Positions 34,973-46,900 of a DNA stretch of 64,000 nucleotides are shown piece after piece; position 1 is the stretch's first letter, and each line of letters begins with the position of its first letter. The notes under the pieces were generated by a model. That model was given only the letters and a program-made list of their open reading frames with translations, was not told the DNA's origin and did no database searches. Both the position numbers and the translations under genes were made by a program. Source of the DNA: Marinobacter arenosus (GTDB taxonomy: Bacteria > Pseudomonadota > Gammaproteobacteria > Pseudomonadales > Oleiphilaceae); NCBI RefSeq assembly GCF_019264345.1, contig NZ_JAHVAO010000001.1, positions 2,542,001-2,606,000 of the forward strand, read 5' to 3'.

Positions 34973-35063
34973 TGCTCTGCGCCCTGAATGTACGAAAGTT
35001 TCGTAAATTCGAGGTTTTTCATCGTCCTGTAACGGGAATTAGCGAACTTTTAGTCCGTTCTTA

Positions 35064-35108
35064 TACTAAGATCTTAACCAGAAAAGATGAAAAAATGGTA
35101 TCTTAGTA
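35064..35108. promoter_or_regulatory. Inverted repeat in the icd upstream region
   Basis: TACTAAGAT and ATCTTAGTA are perfect 9-bp arms separated by 27 AT-rich bases, about 105 bases before the icd start. It may be an operator or a leader hairpin. The region is the most AT-rich part of the 422-base gap and probably holds the icd promoter. Confidence 0.4.
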
Positions 35109-35213
35109 GGTCTATCAAAAGTTCCTAATCAGTCATTGCCCGGGTCGGACGTTCACAAGACGCTCGATCTTGCCGTGACCGTCCTGAACCCACCCATTAG
35201 CCTGAGGACGAAA

Positions 35214-37457
<2,244 letters not shown>

Positions 37458-37503
37458 GGCTCAGGAAACCGGGGCCGGCCCTGGGCCGGACCGCCTGACC
37501 CAG

Positions 37504-37540
37504 AACCCGGACGACCCGCAGAGGTGGTCCGGGTTTTTTT
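37504..37540 (+). terminator. Intrinsic terminator of icd
   Basis: AACCCGGAC and GTCCGGGTT form a 9-bp stem with a 14-base loop, followed by a run of seven T. It lies in the gap before the convergent antiporter gene. Confidence 0.9.
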
Positions 37541-37545
37541 GTGCC

Positions 37546-38742
37546 TCAGCGATCGTCGTCGGGCTCCTCGTACGACCCGTTACCGGTCTCCCCCGCCTGT
37601 CGCAACTGCCTCATGGTGATGGGTGGTCCGAGCAGTTCGAACAGCACGGTGGAGCCGATCACCAGTGGCAGCAGAAAGGTCATCTCCGGCATCCGGTCGG
37701 TCGCGACCAGCGCCAGCCCCACCGCAACCCCCGCCTGGGGCAACAGGCAGGCGCCGTTGTGCACGCGGACACTGTGCGCGGAGCCAGCCAGCACCCCGCC
37801 AACGTAACCCCCGGCGACCCTGCCGCCGATCCGAACGACGATGTAGACCGCACCAATGACCCCGAGGGTTGGCAGCACCTCCCAGTCAAGGCTGAATCCG
37901 GCGAGGAAGAAGAACATCGCCAGGAACGGCTCGACAATGCCTTCAATCGAGCGGAACGGGCGGATGTGATGGTGTGCCCGGTTGGCAACCATCACCCCCA
38001 GCGCCATGCAGGTCAGCAGATACGACACGCCGATGGCCCCGGCTATGCCCGCGGCCAGGAACACGAAACCAGCGGACTCCAGCAACATGGGTTCGCCCGG
38101 CTTGAGGCGCCCCGTCATCCATGCCATGGGCAGTCCGAGCAGGGCGCCCAGGGCGATGGCGCCAAGCACCTCATAAAACCCGTGGCCGACCGTTTCCATC
38201 AGCGCCGCGCCATTGCCCGAAACCAGTTCGGCGAAGACCAGCAGTACACTGAACAGTATTGCCCCCCAGGCATCGTCAATGGCCACGACCTGGGACACTA
38301 CCCGGGTCAGCGGCCCCCGGGCGCCGGTTTCCCGGATAACATCCAGGGTGGCCGCCGGGTCGGTGGCCGTGGAAATGGCGGCCAGCAGCAGCGATGCCAC
38401 CAGGTTGTCGGTGACCAGCCAGATCCCCACAAAAATCAGCAGCGCCGTGATCAGGGTCACCGCCAGGCTGATGATGATGGCCTCACGCCCCTGGCGCAGA
38501 TCGCGGAAGGCCATTCGTTCCCCCAGCAGAAAGCCCACCATGGCGAGCGTCAGTTCGGTCACCAGGGAGAAGTTGTGACTCACGGATCGGGGAATCAGAT
38601 CCAGCAGTTCCGGTCCCGCCAGGGCGCCGACCAGCAACAGCAGCGTGACTCTGGGCACATGGAGCCTCTGGCCGATGGTGTGGGCGGCCAGGGCCAACAG
38701 CATAATGCCGCCGATTAACAGCAGATCCAGTGCGTGGGACAC
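37546..38742 (-). CDS. Cation:proton antiporter (CPA family)
   Basis: 398 aa, about twelve helices, a sodium/hydrogen exchanger-type membrane protein. Two features of ion-binding helices are visible: STATDPAATLDVIRETGARG and VVAIDDAWGAILFSVLLV, with the D-D pair typical of electrogenic exchangers. The C-terminal tail is short, acidic and lacks TrkA-type nucleotide-binding domains. In a marine organism a Na+ or K+ export role is reasonable but not shown. It starts 4 bases after the ybaK stop, so the two are co-transcribed. Confidence 0.85.
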   Translation of the reverse strand: MSHALDLLLIGGIMLLALAAHTIGQRLHVPRVTLLLLVGALAGPELLDLIPRSVSHNFSLVTELTLAMVGFLLGERMAFRDLRQGREAIIISLAVTLITALLIFVGIWLVTDNLVASLLLAAISTATDPAATLDVIRETGARGPLTRVVSQVVAIDDAWGAILFSVLLVFAELVSGNGAALMETVGHGFYEVLGAIALGALLGLPMAWMTGRLKPGEPMLLESAGFVFLAAGIAGAIGVSYLLTCMALGVMVANRAHHHIRPFRSIEGIVEPFLAMFFFLAGFSLDWEVLPTLGVIGAVYIVVRIGGRVAGGYVGGVLAGSAHSVRVHNGACLLPQAGVAVGLALVATDRMPEMTFLLPLVIGSTVLFELLGPPITMRQLRQAGETGNGSYEEPDDDR

Positions 38743-38746
38743 CCCG

Positions 38747-39217
38747 TCACTCCTGTTGCAGTGGCAAGAATCGGCCGTTCACCAGCCGGGCCAGGTCTTC
38801 GGGCGCCAGCTCGATCTCCAGCCCTCGCCGACCGGCACTCACCAGCACGGTTTCGAACTGCTGGGCCGAGGCGTCGATGAAGGTTTTCAGGCGCCGTTTC
38901 TGACCCAGCGGACTGACTCCGCCGAGCACATAGCCGGTGCTGCGCATGACCGCGTTGGGATCCGCCATCACCGCCTTCTTGCCCTGCGCCGCCCGGGCCA
39001 TCCGCTTCATGCTCAGCTTCGCACTGACCGGAACCACGCCGACGGCCAGTTCCTTGCCGTCAATCGCAACCACCAGGGTCTTGAACACGCGGTTGGGATC
39101 GGTCCCGATCTTTTCCGCCGCCTCGGTGCCATAGCTCTCGCTGGCCGGATCGTGATCGTACTCATGGATGGTGTGATGAATCCCCGCTTTCCGCGCGGCG
39201 TTGATCCCCGGGGTCAT
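38747..39217 (-). CDS. ybaK: Cys-tRNA(Pro)/Cys-tRNA(Cys) deacylase YbaK
   Basis: Trans-editing enzyme that clears cysteine mischarged on tRNA(Pro). 156 aa, the single-domain YbaK/EbsC length. Characteristic residues are the invariant Lys in VFKTLVV, AVGVVPVSAKLSMKRMA, and the GYVLGGVSPLGQKRRL loop (GGVSPxG). The ATG is at 39217. It is the first gene of a two-gene unit with the antiporter, divergent from the diguanylate cyclase gene. Confidence 0.92.
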   Translation of the reverse strand: MTPGINAARKAGIHHTIHEYDHDPASESYGTEAAEKIGTDPNRVFKTLVVAIDGKELAVGVVPVSAKLSMKRMARAAQGKKAVMADPNAVMRSTGYVLGGVSPLGQKRRLKTFIDASAQQFETVLVSAGRRGLEIELAPEDLARLVNGRFLPLQQE

Positions 39218-39303
39218 GGTGTCTCCTGCCTGGTTGCCCGACCTGAAAAATGTAACACAGTCATCGCGGAGGATAGCGCCCCAGTTGGGGCCTGGCTCGA
39301 CTT

Positions 39304-40599
39304 ATGTCGGAAGAATGGCTATTTTCTCGGCATGACACTAAGGAAAACACGTTGGTTAAGGCCAGGGCCGCCATGCAGACCCGTGGTAAGGGAATGAGGC
39401 CGTCCAGGGAGCGCGAGCTCCCTGAGCAGTGGCTGCCTTTGCGCCGGGCTCTGTCGGTGGCGTTGATCTATCTGTTGGCCGGATTTGCCTGGATTGCGTT
39501 TTCCGACGTCCTGGTTGAGTCCTGGTTCCGGGACCCCGAAACCCTCTCCCGGGTTCAAAGCTGGAAGGGCTTTTTCTTTATCCTGGTCACCGGCCTGGTG
39601 CTGTTTGCCGCGCTGCTGCGACAGCTTCACAAGGACCGGGCCCTGCTCAGACTTCAGTTTGCCCAGCGTCAGGCACTTCGAGCCCGTGAGCGTCAGCTTA
39701 CCGTGCTCATGGATAATCTGCCGGGCATGGCGTATCGCTGTCGCTACGACCGCCATTGGACCATGCTGTTTGTCTCCGACGGCTGCATTGACCTCACCGG
39801 CTACGAGCCGGCCGACCTGGTGAACAACCGTCAACTCAGTTATGCCGATCTCCTGGACGACGCCACCAACGAGCGGTTGCAGGCGGAGGTGAAAGCGGCG
39901 CTGGATCGCGGAGAGCCCTTTTCGGTGGAATATTCCCTGACCCGCCGAGGTGGCGCTGAAGCCTGGGTGTGGGAGCGGGGCCGTGGGGTTATCGACGACG
40001 ATGGTGAAACCGTGCTCGAGGGCATTGTCCTGGACATCTCCGACCGCAAGGCGCTGGAGAACGAACTGGCGGAGCTGGCGACCCGTGATTCCCTCACCGG
40101 GCTGTCCAACCGGCGGGAGTTGTCGAGGCTCATGGAGGAAGAGCTGGAGCGGGCCAGGCGCTATCAGCGCTCCCTGGCGATTCTCTGGATCGACTTTGAC
40201 CACTTCAAGGAAGTGAACGACACCTATGGTCATGCGGCCGGCGATGCCGTCCTGAAGTCGGTGAGTCAGCTGCTCCTGGACAGTGTGCGAACGGTCGATT
40301 CCGTCGGCCGGTTCGGCGGCGAGGAATTCGTGATCGTGTTGCCGGAAATGGAGGTGGCCGAAGCCCGCGACACCGCCGAGCGCCTGCGGCGTCAGGTCAG
40401 TTCTGTGCAGTACCCCCTCGGCGACGGGACTGCCGTGCCACTGACCATCAGTGTCGGGGTGGCGGTTTACCCGAGCCATGGCACGACGGCCGCCGAGTTG
40501 TGCGCGGCCGCCGACAGGGCCATGTATTGTGCCAAGGAACAGGGCCGGAACTGTGTTTCGATGGCAGAGCGGTCCGACCCTGTTCATAATGGTGCCTGA
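39304..40599 (+). CDS. Membrane-bound PAS-GGDEF diguanylate cyclase
   Basis: Makes cyclic di-GMP. 431 aa from the ATG at 39304; a shorter start at 39373 (MQTRGKGMR) is equally possible. Two membrane helices flank a short periplasmic loop, followed by a PAS domain (PGMAYRCRYDRHWTMLFVSD) and a GGDEF domain with the active signature GGEEF. An RxxD inhibitory site (RTVD) sits five residues before GGEEF, so product inhibition is expected. It lies between divergent ybaK and a hydrolase gene on the same strand. Confidence 0.93.
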   Translation: MSEEWLFSRHDTKENTLVKARAAMQTRGKGMRPSRERELPEQWLPLRRALSVALIYLLAGFAWIAFSDVLVESWFRDPETLSRVQSWKGFFFILVTGLVLFAALLRQLHKDRALLRLQFAQRQALRARERQLTVLMDNLPGMAYRCRYDRHWTMLFVSDGCIDLTGYEPADLVNNRQLSYADLLDDATNERLQAEVKAALDRGEPFSVEYSLTRRGGAEAWVWERGRGVIDDDGETVLEGIVLDISDRKALENELAELATRDSLTGLSNRRELSRLMEEELERARRYQRSLAILWIDFDHFKEVNDTYGHAAGDAVLKSVSQLLLDSVRTVDSVGRFGGEEFVIVLPEMEVAEARDTAERLRRQVSSVQYPLGDGTAVPLTISVGVAVYPSHGTTAAELCAAADRAMYCAKEQGRNCVSMAERSDPVHNGA

Positions 40600-40640
40600 G
40601 CCATTGATAACAAAAGAACAGCGAATAAGGTTGTACCCGA

Positions 40641-41927
40641 ATGAATCGAATTGCCCGCCGTGCCCTGCGTACCTGTGATGTTCCCAAGGACCTGTCCGCC
40701 GTGACCTACCGCGATGCGGCGGGTGAGAACCCTGACGCCGTCGGCGTCGGTTCGGAGGCGATTGACGCCATCTGGGGCAGTGTCGAGGCCCTGTACCGGA
40801 CGGGCGTTCATCCGGGCCTGCAATTGTCCCTGCGCCACCGGGGTGAGCAGGTGCTCCATCGGGCCATCGGGCACGCCACGGGGAATGGTCCCCGGGACAG
40901 CGCCAGTGTCCTGAAGACACCCATGACCACCGAGACGCCGGTCTGTTATTTCTCGGCGTCAAAAGCCGTCACGGCGTTGCTGATCCATATGCTCGCAGAG
41001 CAGGGACTGGTCACTCTGACGGACCCGGTGGCCTACTACTGCCCGGAATTCTCCCAGGGCGGCAAGCGCACGATCACCCTGCACCAGGTGCTCTCCCACC
41101 GGGGCGGGATTCCTGCGATACCACGGGAAACACCCATTGATGTGCTCTGGGACAGGGACGAAGTCTGGCGCCTGTTGTGTGAGGCCAAGCCGGTGGAAGT
41201 GGACGGTGCCAAAGTGGCCTACCATGCCATCACGGGCGGGTTCGTGTTGCAGAGGGTGCTGGAAAAGGTGACCGGAGAGAGCATTGAGCGCTACCTGGAC
41301 ACCCACATTCGCCAGCCCATGGGCATGAAGTGGTTCACCTACGGGATTGCCCCGGACCACTTGCATGAGCTGGCGAGCAATTACGCCACCGGCCCCACGC
41401 CCCGGTTCCCGGTGTCGTGGATTGTCAGCCGCGCTCTGGGCAGTGATATCCGCACCATTGAGAAGGTCACCAACGATCCCCGGTTCCAGGAAGCGGTGAT
41501 TCCGGCCGGTAATCTGTGTGGTACCGCGGAGGAAATGGGCCGCTTCTTCCAGATGATGCTTAATGGCGGGGTCTGGAACGGCAAGCGCATCTGCAGTGAC
41601 ATGACGGTTCGGCGCGCTATCCAGCAGTTCGGTTCGCTGCAGATCGATCGCACCATGATGATCCCCATGCGCTTCAGCGCCGGCATGATGCTTGGTGGGA
41701 ATCCGGTCGGACTCTGGGGGCCGCAGAGTCGCTACGCCTTTGGCCACGTTGGCCTGATCAACAAGCTGTGCTGGGCAGACCCGGCGCGGGACATTTCAGT
41801 CAGCCTGCTCAACACCGGCTTTCCCATCGTGGGGCACCACCTGCCGGCACTGATGAAATTTGTTTATACGGTCTGCAACCGCTTTCCCCTGATTCCCGAG
41901 AACCAGCGGCCACTGGTTGCGGCCTGA
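40641..41927 (+). CDS. Beta-lactamase-fold serine hydrolase (class C / family VIII esterase-like)
   Basis: 428 aa without a signal peptide, so cytoplasmic. The S-x-x-K motif is present (FSASKAVT) with nucleophile Ser. The usual Y-x-N second motif reads YHA (VAYHAITGG), as in many esterases of this fold rather than true beta-lactamases. HVGLINKLCWAD is the KTG-region counterpart, with HVG in place of KTG. An esterase or peptidase role is most likely. The ATG at 40641 is 41 bases after the diguanylate cyclase stop. Confidence 0.8.
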   Translation: MNRIARRALRTCDVPKDLSAVTYRDAAGENPDAVGVGSEAIDAIWGSVEALYRTGVHPGLQLSLRHRGEQVLHRAIGHATGNGPRDSASVLKTPMTTETPVCYFSASKAVTALLIHMLAEQGLVTLTDPVAYYCPEFSQGGKRTITLHQVLSHRGGIPAIPRETPIDVLWDRDEVWRLLCEAKPVEVDGAKVAYHAITGGFVLQRVLEKVTGESIERYLDTHIRQPMGMKWFTYGIAPDHLHELASNYATGPTPRFPVSWIVSRALGSDIRTIEKVTNDPRFQEAVIPAGNLCGTAEEMGRFFQMMLNGGVWNGKRICSDMTVRRAIQQFGSLQIDRTMMIPMRFSAGMMLGGNPVGLWGPQSRYAFGHVGLINKLCWADPARDISVSLLNTGFPIVGHHLPALMKFVYTVCNRFPLIPENQRPLVAA

Positions 41928-41929
41928 GA

Positions 41930-42274
41930 TTACAGGGTTCGTAACTGCTCCTCGAGAATGCCCAGCACCGACGACAGAATGTCCCGGAAATCCGTCAGTG
42001 TCTGGGTCCGCTGGATCACATCTTCCCGGTTTTCATCCAGCCGCTCGAGCTTGGGGACCACCCGGCGAATGCCTTCGGTGATCACCTCGTAGGGATAGTG
42101 GTGGTCCTGGATGCTGAGCTTGTTCATCTCGGCCACTTCCTGACTGAAAATGCTGATGATGTCGTACAGCATGTCCTTGTGGTGAATACTGCTGGCCTCC
42201 CAGTAGGCGTCGTCCAGCAGTTCCAGCAGGGAGAGGTATTCTCGTAGGGTATCGGCGACGGAGGTCTGGGTCAT
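41930..42274 (-). CDS. Hypothetical helical protein, 114 aa
   Basis: A soluble, acidic, strongly helical protein (TLREYLSLLELLDDAYWEAS; DVIQRTQTLTDFRDILSSVL) with no family I recognise. The start at the ATG at 42274 (MTQTSVAD) is preferred because the upstream extension is rich in Ser and Pro and crosses a palindrome. Its stop lies 2 bases from that of the convergent hydrolase. It is divergent from a small gene at 42488, with a 34-base dyad between. Confidence 0.65.
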   Translation of the reverse strand: MTQTSVADTLREYLSLLELLDDAYWEASSIHHKDMLYDIISIFSQEVAEMNKLSIQDHHYPYEVITEGIRRVVPKLERLDENREDVIQRTQTLTDFRDILSSVLGILEEQLRTL

Positions 42275-42380
42275 GTCTGCTCTCGGGGCAAGGTACGAAT
42301 CGTATTGAAAAATCGGGATATTAGAGGGAACTATAGCAGGGCTTTTTACGTCTTGAGAGGAGATCCGCATTCCGGGTCCG

Positions 42381-42414
42381 GCAATAAAAATGAAACTAAA
42401 TTCATTTTTATTGC
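42381..42414. promoter_or_regulatory. 34-base AT-rich dyad in a divergent promoter region
   Basis: Perfect 14-bp arms GCAATAAAAATGAA and TTCATTTTTATTGC surround ACTAAA. It lies in the 213-base gap between two divergent small genes. The AT-rich arms stand out against the GC-rich background. An operator or a hairpin in the leader of the 42488 gene are both possible. Confidence 0.6.
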
Positions 42415-42487
42415 ACTTTGCCCGACAGATGGGCAGACTTCCGGAATGGGAAAAGGATCTATCACGACTCACTGGACGAGAAGCCGA

Positions 42488-42739
42488 ATGGATAAGCCCA
42501 CTCATACCTGCGCCGAGCAATCCAAACGAACGGTCAAGCTGGATCATCACGACAGCGTTCGTGACCACGTCCATCAACAGATCAGCTCCGAAGTCGAGCG
42601 TCTGGAACGTCGCATCGAGACCCTGCGGCTCACCAAAGCCCCCCACGCCGCCATCATGATTTCCACGTATGAGCGGATGATTGACCGTAAGAAGGGCTTC
42701 CTCCAGTCCTGGAACCTGAAGGAAGGCCGGTTCTACTGA
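42488..42739 (+). CDS. Small hypothetical protein, 83 aa
   Basis: A hydrophilic, charged, helical protein (VHQQISSEVERLERRIETLR then KAPHAAIMISTYERMIDRKK) with a possible short coiled coil. The ATG at 42488 (MDKPTHTC) has a weak purine-rich stretch upstream. Its last 7 bases overlap the end of the convergent lipoprotein gene. No family recognised. Confidence 0.55.
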   Translation: MDKPTHTCAEQSKRTVKLDHHDSVRDHVHQQISSEVERLERRIETLRLTKAPHAAIMISTYERMIDRKKGFLQSWNLKEGRFY

Positions 42740-43803
42740 CGGTTTGGCATGGCCACGGTTGGCCAGGTTGCCTTGGCCTCAGCCGGTGGCTGGTAACTGC
42801 AATAATCGGGGTTGTTTTCGGTGTTGGACGGGTTCTCTTCCGTCGGTGCCGGTACGGTCGCCGGCTCACCATCCGAACTGAAAATCCTCAGAACCTGCAT
42901 GGCATAATCCAGTTCCACCCGTAAGCAATCCGGCGTGGCATCGGGCGACTGCGAGCTGTCGTGGCGGCTGAGGTCAATCACCTGACGGTCTGGGCTCTTG
43001 ATAAACAGCGTATCCGTTTTCTCCGCGATAAAATCCTGCCGCAGTTCGAGGCTCCCGAATGAGCGGCTCAGATAATCCGCCGTTGCGTATTCGGGCTGGT
43101 TGTAGCCCAAAGCGGAGAAGCTGTCGCCACTGAACCGAGTGCCGGTGAGCGCGCTGACCAGCTCCGGCTGGGCGTCCCGGTCCTCCGGCTCCACGCTCCG
43201 GCTGACGTACTGGATTGAACGATAGACCTTGCCGTCGGTATCGCCCGACGCACTGGGCACAAAGCGCCAATCAAGCGTCGGGTATATCCACACGCTGTCA
43301 TTCAGCGCAGCCACCTGCAAAACCGCTTCCTGATCGGTGAACCGGATATCGGCCTGGTTTTCGCGAGTATTGTAGGTACCCGCCGCGTTGTCCGTGACCC
43401 GTTGCACCATGTATCGCCGGCCATCCTGAAAGTTGGCCACCTGACCCGAGGCAATCACCTGGTTCATCAGGTCCACCGGGTTCCGCACGCGGGTGTAGCT
43501 CTGACCATCGTCGGCCGGTGTGGCGCGAATGAACACGTCAATGTGGGCACGGATTTCCGCGGCGGAGGCTGCACTGTCGGAGTCCTCGCTATCACTGGGC
43601 TGAAGCCCGCGGTAGACATCGTCGAACCGGGTGTGATCGATGGTGTCCGGTGCCTGGTCCGTGTTCTCCAGATCGAACGTCGAGAAGGTCAGGTCGACAT
43701 CCGTTGCCGGATTGAAGGCGGTCGGACCGGACTCTTCCGGACCGCAGCCGGCCAGGACCAGGGCGGCGAAGGCGATTGCGTTGAAGGTGCAGAAATGTCT
43801 CAT
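42733..43803 (-). CDS. Hypothetical lipoprotein, 356 aa
   Basis: A signal sequence ending in ALVLAGC predicts a lipid-anchored protein. The mature part is acidic, rich in Asp, Ser and Thr, and lacks a family I know. A Pro/Glu/Asn-rich tail (PAPTEENPSNTENNPDY) may be disordered. The strong acidity would suit a halophilic environment. The ATG at 43803 is 77 bases from the divergent histidine kinase frame. Confidence 0.75.
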   Translation of the reverse strand: MRHFCTFNAIAFAALVLAGCGPEESGPTAFNPATDVDLTFSTFDLENTDQAPDTIDHTRFDDVYRGLQPSDSEDSDSAASAAEIRAHIDVFIRATPADDGQSYTRVRNPVDLMNQVIASGQVANFQDGRRYMVQRVTDNAAGTYNTRENQADIRFTDQEAVLQVAALNDSVWIYPTLDWRFVPSASGDTDGKVYRSIQYVSRSVEPEDRDAQPELVSALTGTRFSGDSFSALGYNQPEYATADYLSRSFGSLELRQDFIAEKTDTLFIKSPDRQVIDLSRHDSSQSPDATPDCLRVELDYAMQVLRIFSSDGEPATVPAPTEENPSNTENNPDYCSYQPPAEAKATWPTVAMPNRQ

Positions 43804-43931
43804 TTAGAACGGCTCTGGGGTGCGCGGCGGTTGGTAAACGGCTAAAGTGATTACCCGCGGGGCCTAAAGCCCCGGTTCGAATGCTGACAATAAACGATAA
43901 TATAGGCATCTACCCTCGCGGAGATCACATT

Positions 43932-46900
43932 TTGCGGCAACGGAATCATCCGGCTCCCCTCGCAGTGGCGCACTCCCTGCTGGCCCTGCTGCTTGTTCTG
44001 ACGGCCTTGCTGCCGGCGGCGGCCGGAGCCCAGGAAGCCTGTCGGGAGGGCGACCTGGTCCTGAGCACTGGCACCGCCAGCGTACGGGATCTGGGCAGCT
44101 GCATCTGGTACCTGGAAGATCCTGAGCAGCAGTTGACGTTCGGTGAGGTCAGGGATCGCGGGCTCGGCGCCTTTACCCGTCATGAAGGCGGCGTACTCAA
44201 TTTCGGTTACACGGAGTCGGCCTACTGGACCCGCTTTGACATCCGTACCCGTGGAACCGACGGCGTCACCGAGTGGATTCTGGAACTGGCGTTACCGCTG
44301 GTGGATGAGGTCAGGATGTACCTGGTTCGCGACGGCGAGCTGGTCCATCAGAATCGTGCCGGTTACCTGGATAACTGGGCCGAGCGTGACCTTGCCGTTC
44401 CCAATCCGACGTTCCGCCTGTCACTGGCACCGGATGCCGTGAGCACGGTGTACCTGCGCATCACCAACACCAATACCTTCCGCTTGCCCATCAGCCTGTG
44501 GCACCCGGACCACTACATCGAAAAGGTCTCGGTCGACGAGGTGGTTCGCGGCCTGTTGCTCGGGGCGGTGCTGGCGATCCTGGCTTACAACCTGTTCGTG
44601 GCTGTCTCGGTCCGTGAGCGCAGCAACATCTACTACGTCCTCTACCTGGTGTCCGCGGCGATCTTCATCGTCACCGAACAGGTGCATGGCATTCAGTTGC
44701 TGGACAGCCGGCCAGCGCTGTTCAACAAGGAATACCTGCATTTCCAGATCATCATGACCTGGTTCTGGGGGTTGCTGATGGCCCGTCACCTGCTCGAAAC
44801 CCGGGAGCGTTCCGCCGATCTCGACCAGGTGCTCCGGCTCTGTCTGTACTCCGTGGTGATGACCCTGGTGCTGTCCCTGTTCCTGCCCTATCACGTTGCC
44901 ATGGAGTGGATCGTGATCGGCTCGGTGGTCCTCAGCCTGGTTCTGATCGTGGTCAGTTACCTGTCCTGGCGCTACTACAACCCGGCCGCCCGGGCGTACT
45001 TCTTTGCCTGGACCCTGGCGCTGGTCGGGTTCGGGGTGTATGCCCTGACCGTCATGGGCATCCTGCCACTCAACACCCTGACCAACTATTCGCCGCAGAT
45101 CGGGCTCACGGCCCAGATCATCCTGTTCTCGTTCGCGCTGGCGGATCGGATCAAACAGGTCCAGGGTGAGGCGCTGAGCTGGAGTCAGCGCGCGCTCTCC
45201 AACCTGCAGCGTTACCAGTCGCTGTTCGATAACGCCATTGAGGGCGTGTTCCAGATGTCTCCGGCCCGCCGCTTTATCACCGCCAACCCGGCCATGGCCG
45301 AACTGCTGGGCTACAACAGCAGCCGGGAGTTGCTCAAGCGCAACCCCGATGTCCTGGAAACCTGCATTGCCGATGACCGGCTGCGGCGGCTCGTGGTCCA
45401 GCAGTTGGAGGCCCGGGGTACGGTCAAGGGCATCGAGGCCCGATACCTGACCCGCGATGGCGAAGAACGCTGGGCCAACATTTCCCTGCACACGGTGTAC
45501 GACGCCGACGGTGAGCCGGCCCATCTGGAGGGCACCTGCATTGACGCGACCGAGAGTCACCAGCGCCAGCGCATCGAGCGTGAACGGGAACAAGAGCGGC
45601 TGGAAAAAGAACTGGCCCGTAACTCGGCCGAAGCCAAGAGCCAGTTCCTGGCAAACATGAGCCACGAGATCCGGACTCCGCTTGCGGCCATCATCGGTTA
45701 TGGCGAGACCCTGCTGGACCCGGACCTGAGCGATCAGGAAAAGCACAGCAGCGCCGAAACGGTGGTCCGGAGCGGACGCCATCTGCTCGATCTGGTCAAC
45801 GACATACTCGACCACTCCAAGATCGACGCCAACAAGCTCGATGTGGATGTGGTGTCGGTCAACCTGCCGGAGCTGCTCGACGAAATCCGGGCCTTCTTCG
45901 CGCCCCGGGCCCGTGAGAAAGGCCTGGATTTCAGCATCATCTGTGAGTATCCCCTGCCCGAACAGGTGCTTACGGATCCGACCCGGTTCCGGCAGATCAT
46001 CATTAATCTTTGCGGAAATGCGCTGAAATTCACCGAAAAAGGGTCGATCTCCCTGTTGATGCGCTGCGACCGTGAGCAGGAAAAACTGATTGCCCGGGTT
46101 GTGGATACCGGCATCGGCATGAAACCGGAGCAACTGGGCCGGCTGTTTGATCCCTTTGCCCAGGGCAGTGCCGCCATTTCCCGTCAGTACGGGGGCACCG
46201 GTCTGGGGCTCAGCATTTCCCGTCGGTTGGCCGAAATGCTGGGAGGCAGCATCCAGGTCAACAGCACCTATGGCGAAGGCAGCGAGTTTGAGCTCTCGAT
46301 TCGCACCGGCTCTCTGGCGAACGTCCATTTCCTGCGTGACGCCTCGGAACTGAGTCAGCGGCGGCGCGGCATCCCGATGGTGATGGCGCCGCGCCTGAGT
46401 GGTCGCATCCTGTGCGCCGAGGACAACGAGACCAACCGGCGACTGGTCTCGCTGCTGGTGTCCCGGACCGGTGCCGAACTGGTGCACGTCGGTAATGGCG
46501 CCGAAGCGTTGGACATGGCCCTGCGGGATAGCTTTGACCTGATCCTGATGGATATCCAGATGCCGGTGATGAACGGCCGGGATGCAACCGCGGCGCTGCG
46601 GGAGGCTGGGGTCAACACGCCGGTGATCGCGCTGACCGCCAACGTTATGTCCGAGGACATTGCCGATTACCGGCTGGCGGGCTGCAATGAGCATCTGGCC
46701 AAGCCCATCGACAAACAGCGCTTCTACGAGACCCTTGCCCGTTACCTCAGGGTCGAAGCAGAACAGGGTGAGAGACTGGACCGGTCGTTCACGGGGCGGG
46801 TGCTGGTGGCCGAGGACAACGACGACAACCGCCGCCTGGTGGAGCGGATGCTTGGCCGGCAGGGGCTCGAGGTAGTGTCCGTCGCCAGCGGCGAGGACGC

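Noticed and set aside
40641..41927. Antibiotic-resistance beta-lactamase
   Set aside because: SxxK is present, but Y-x-N and KTG are replaced and there is no export signal, so a cytoplasmic esterase-like enzyme is more likely.
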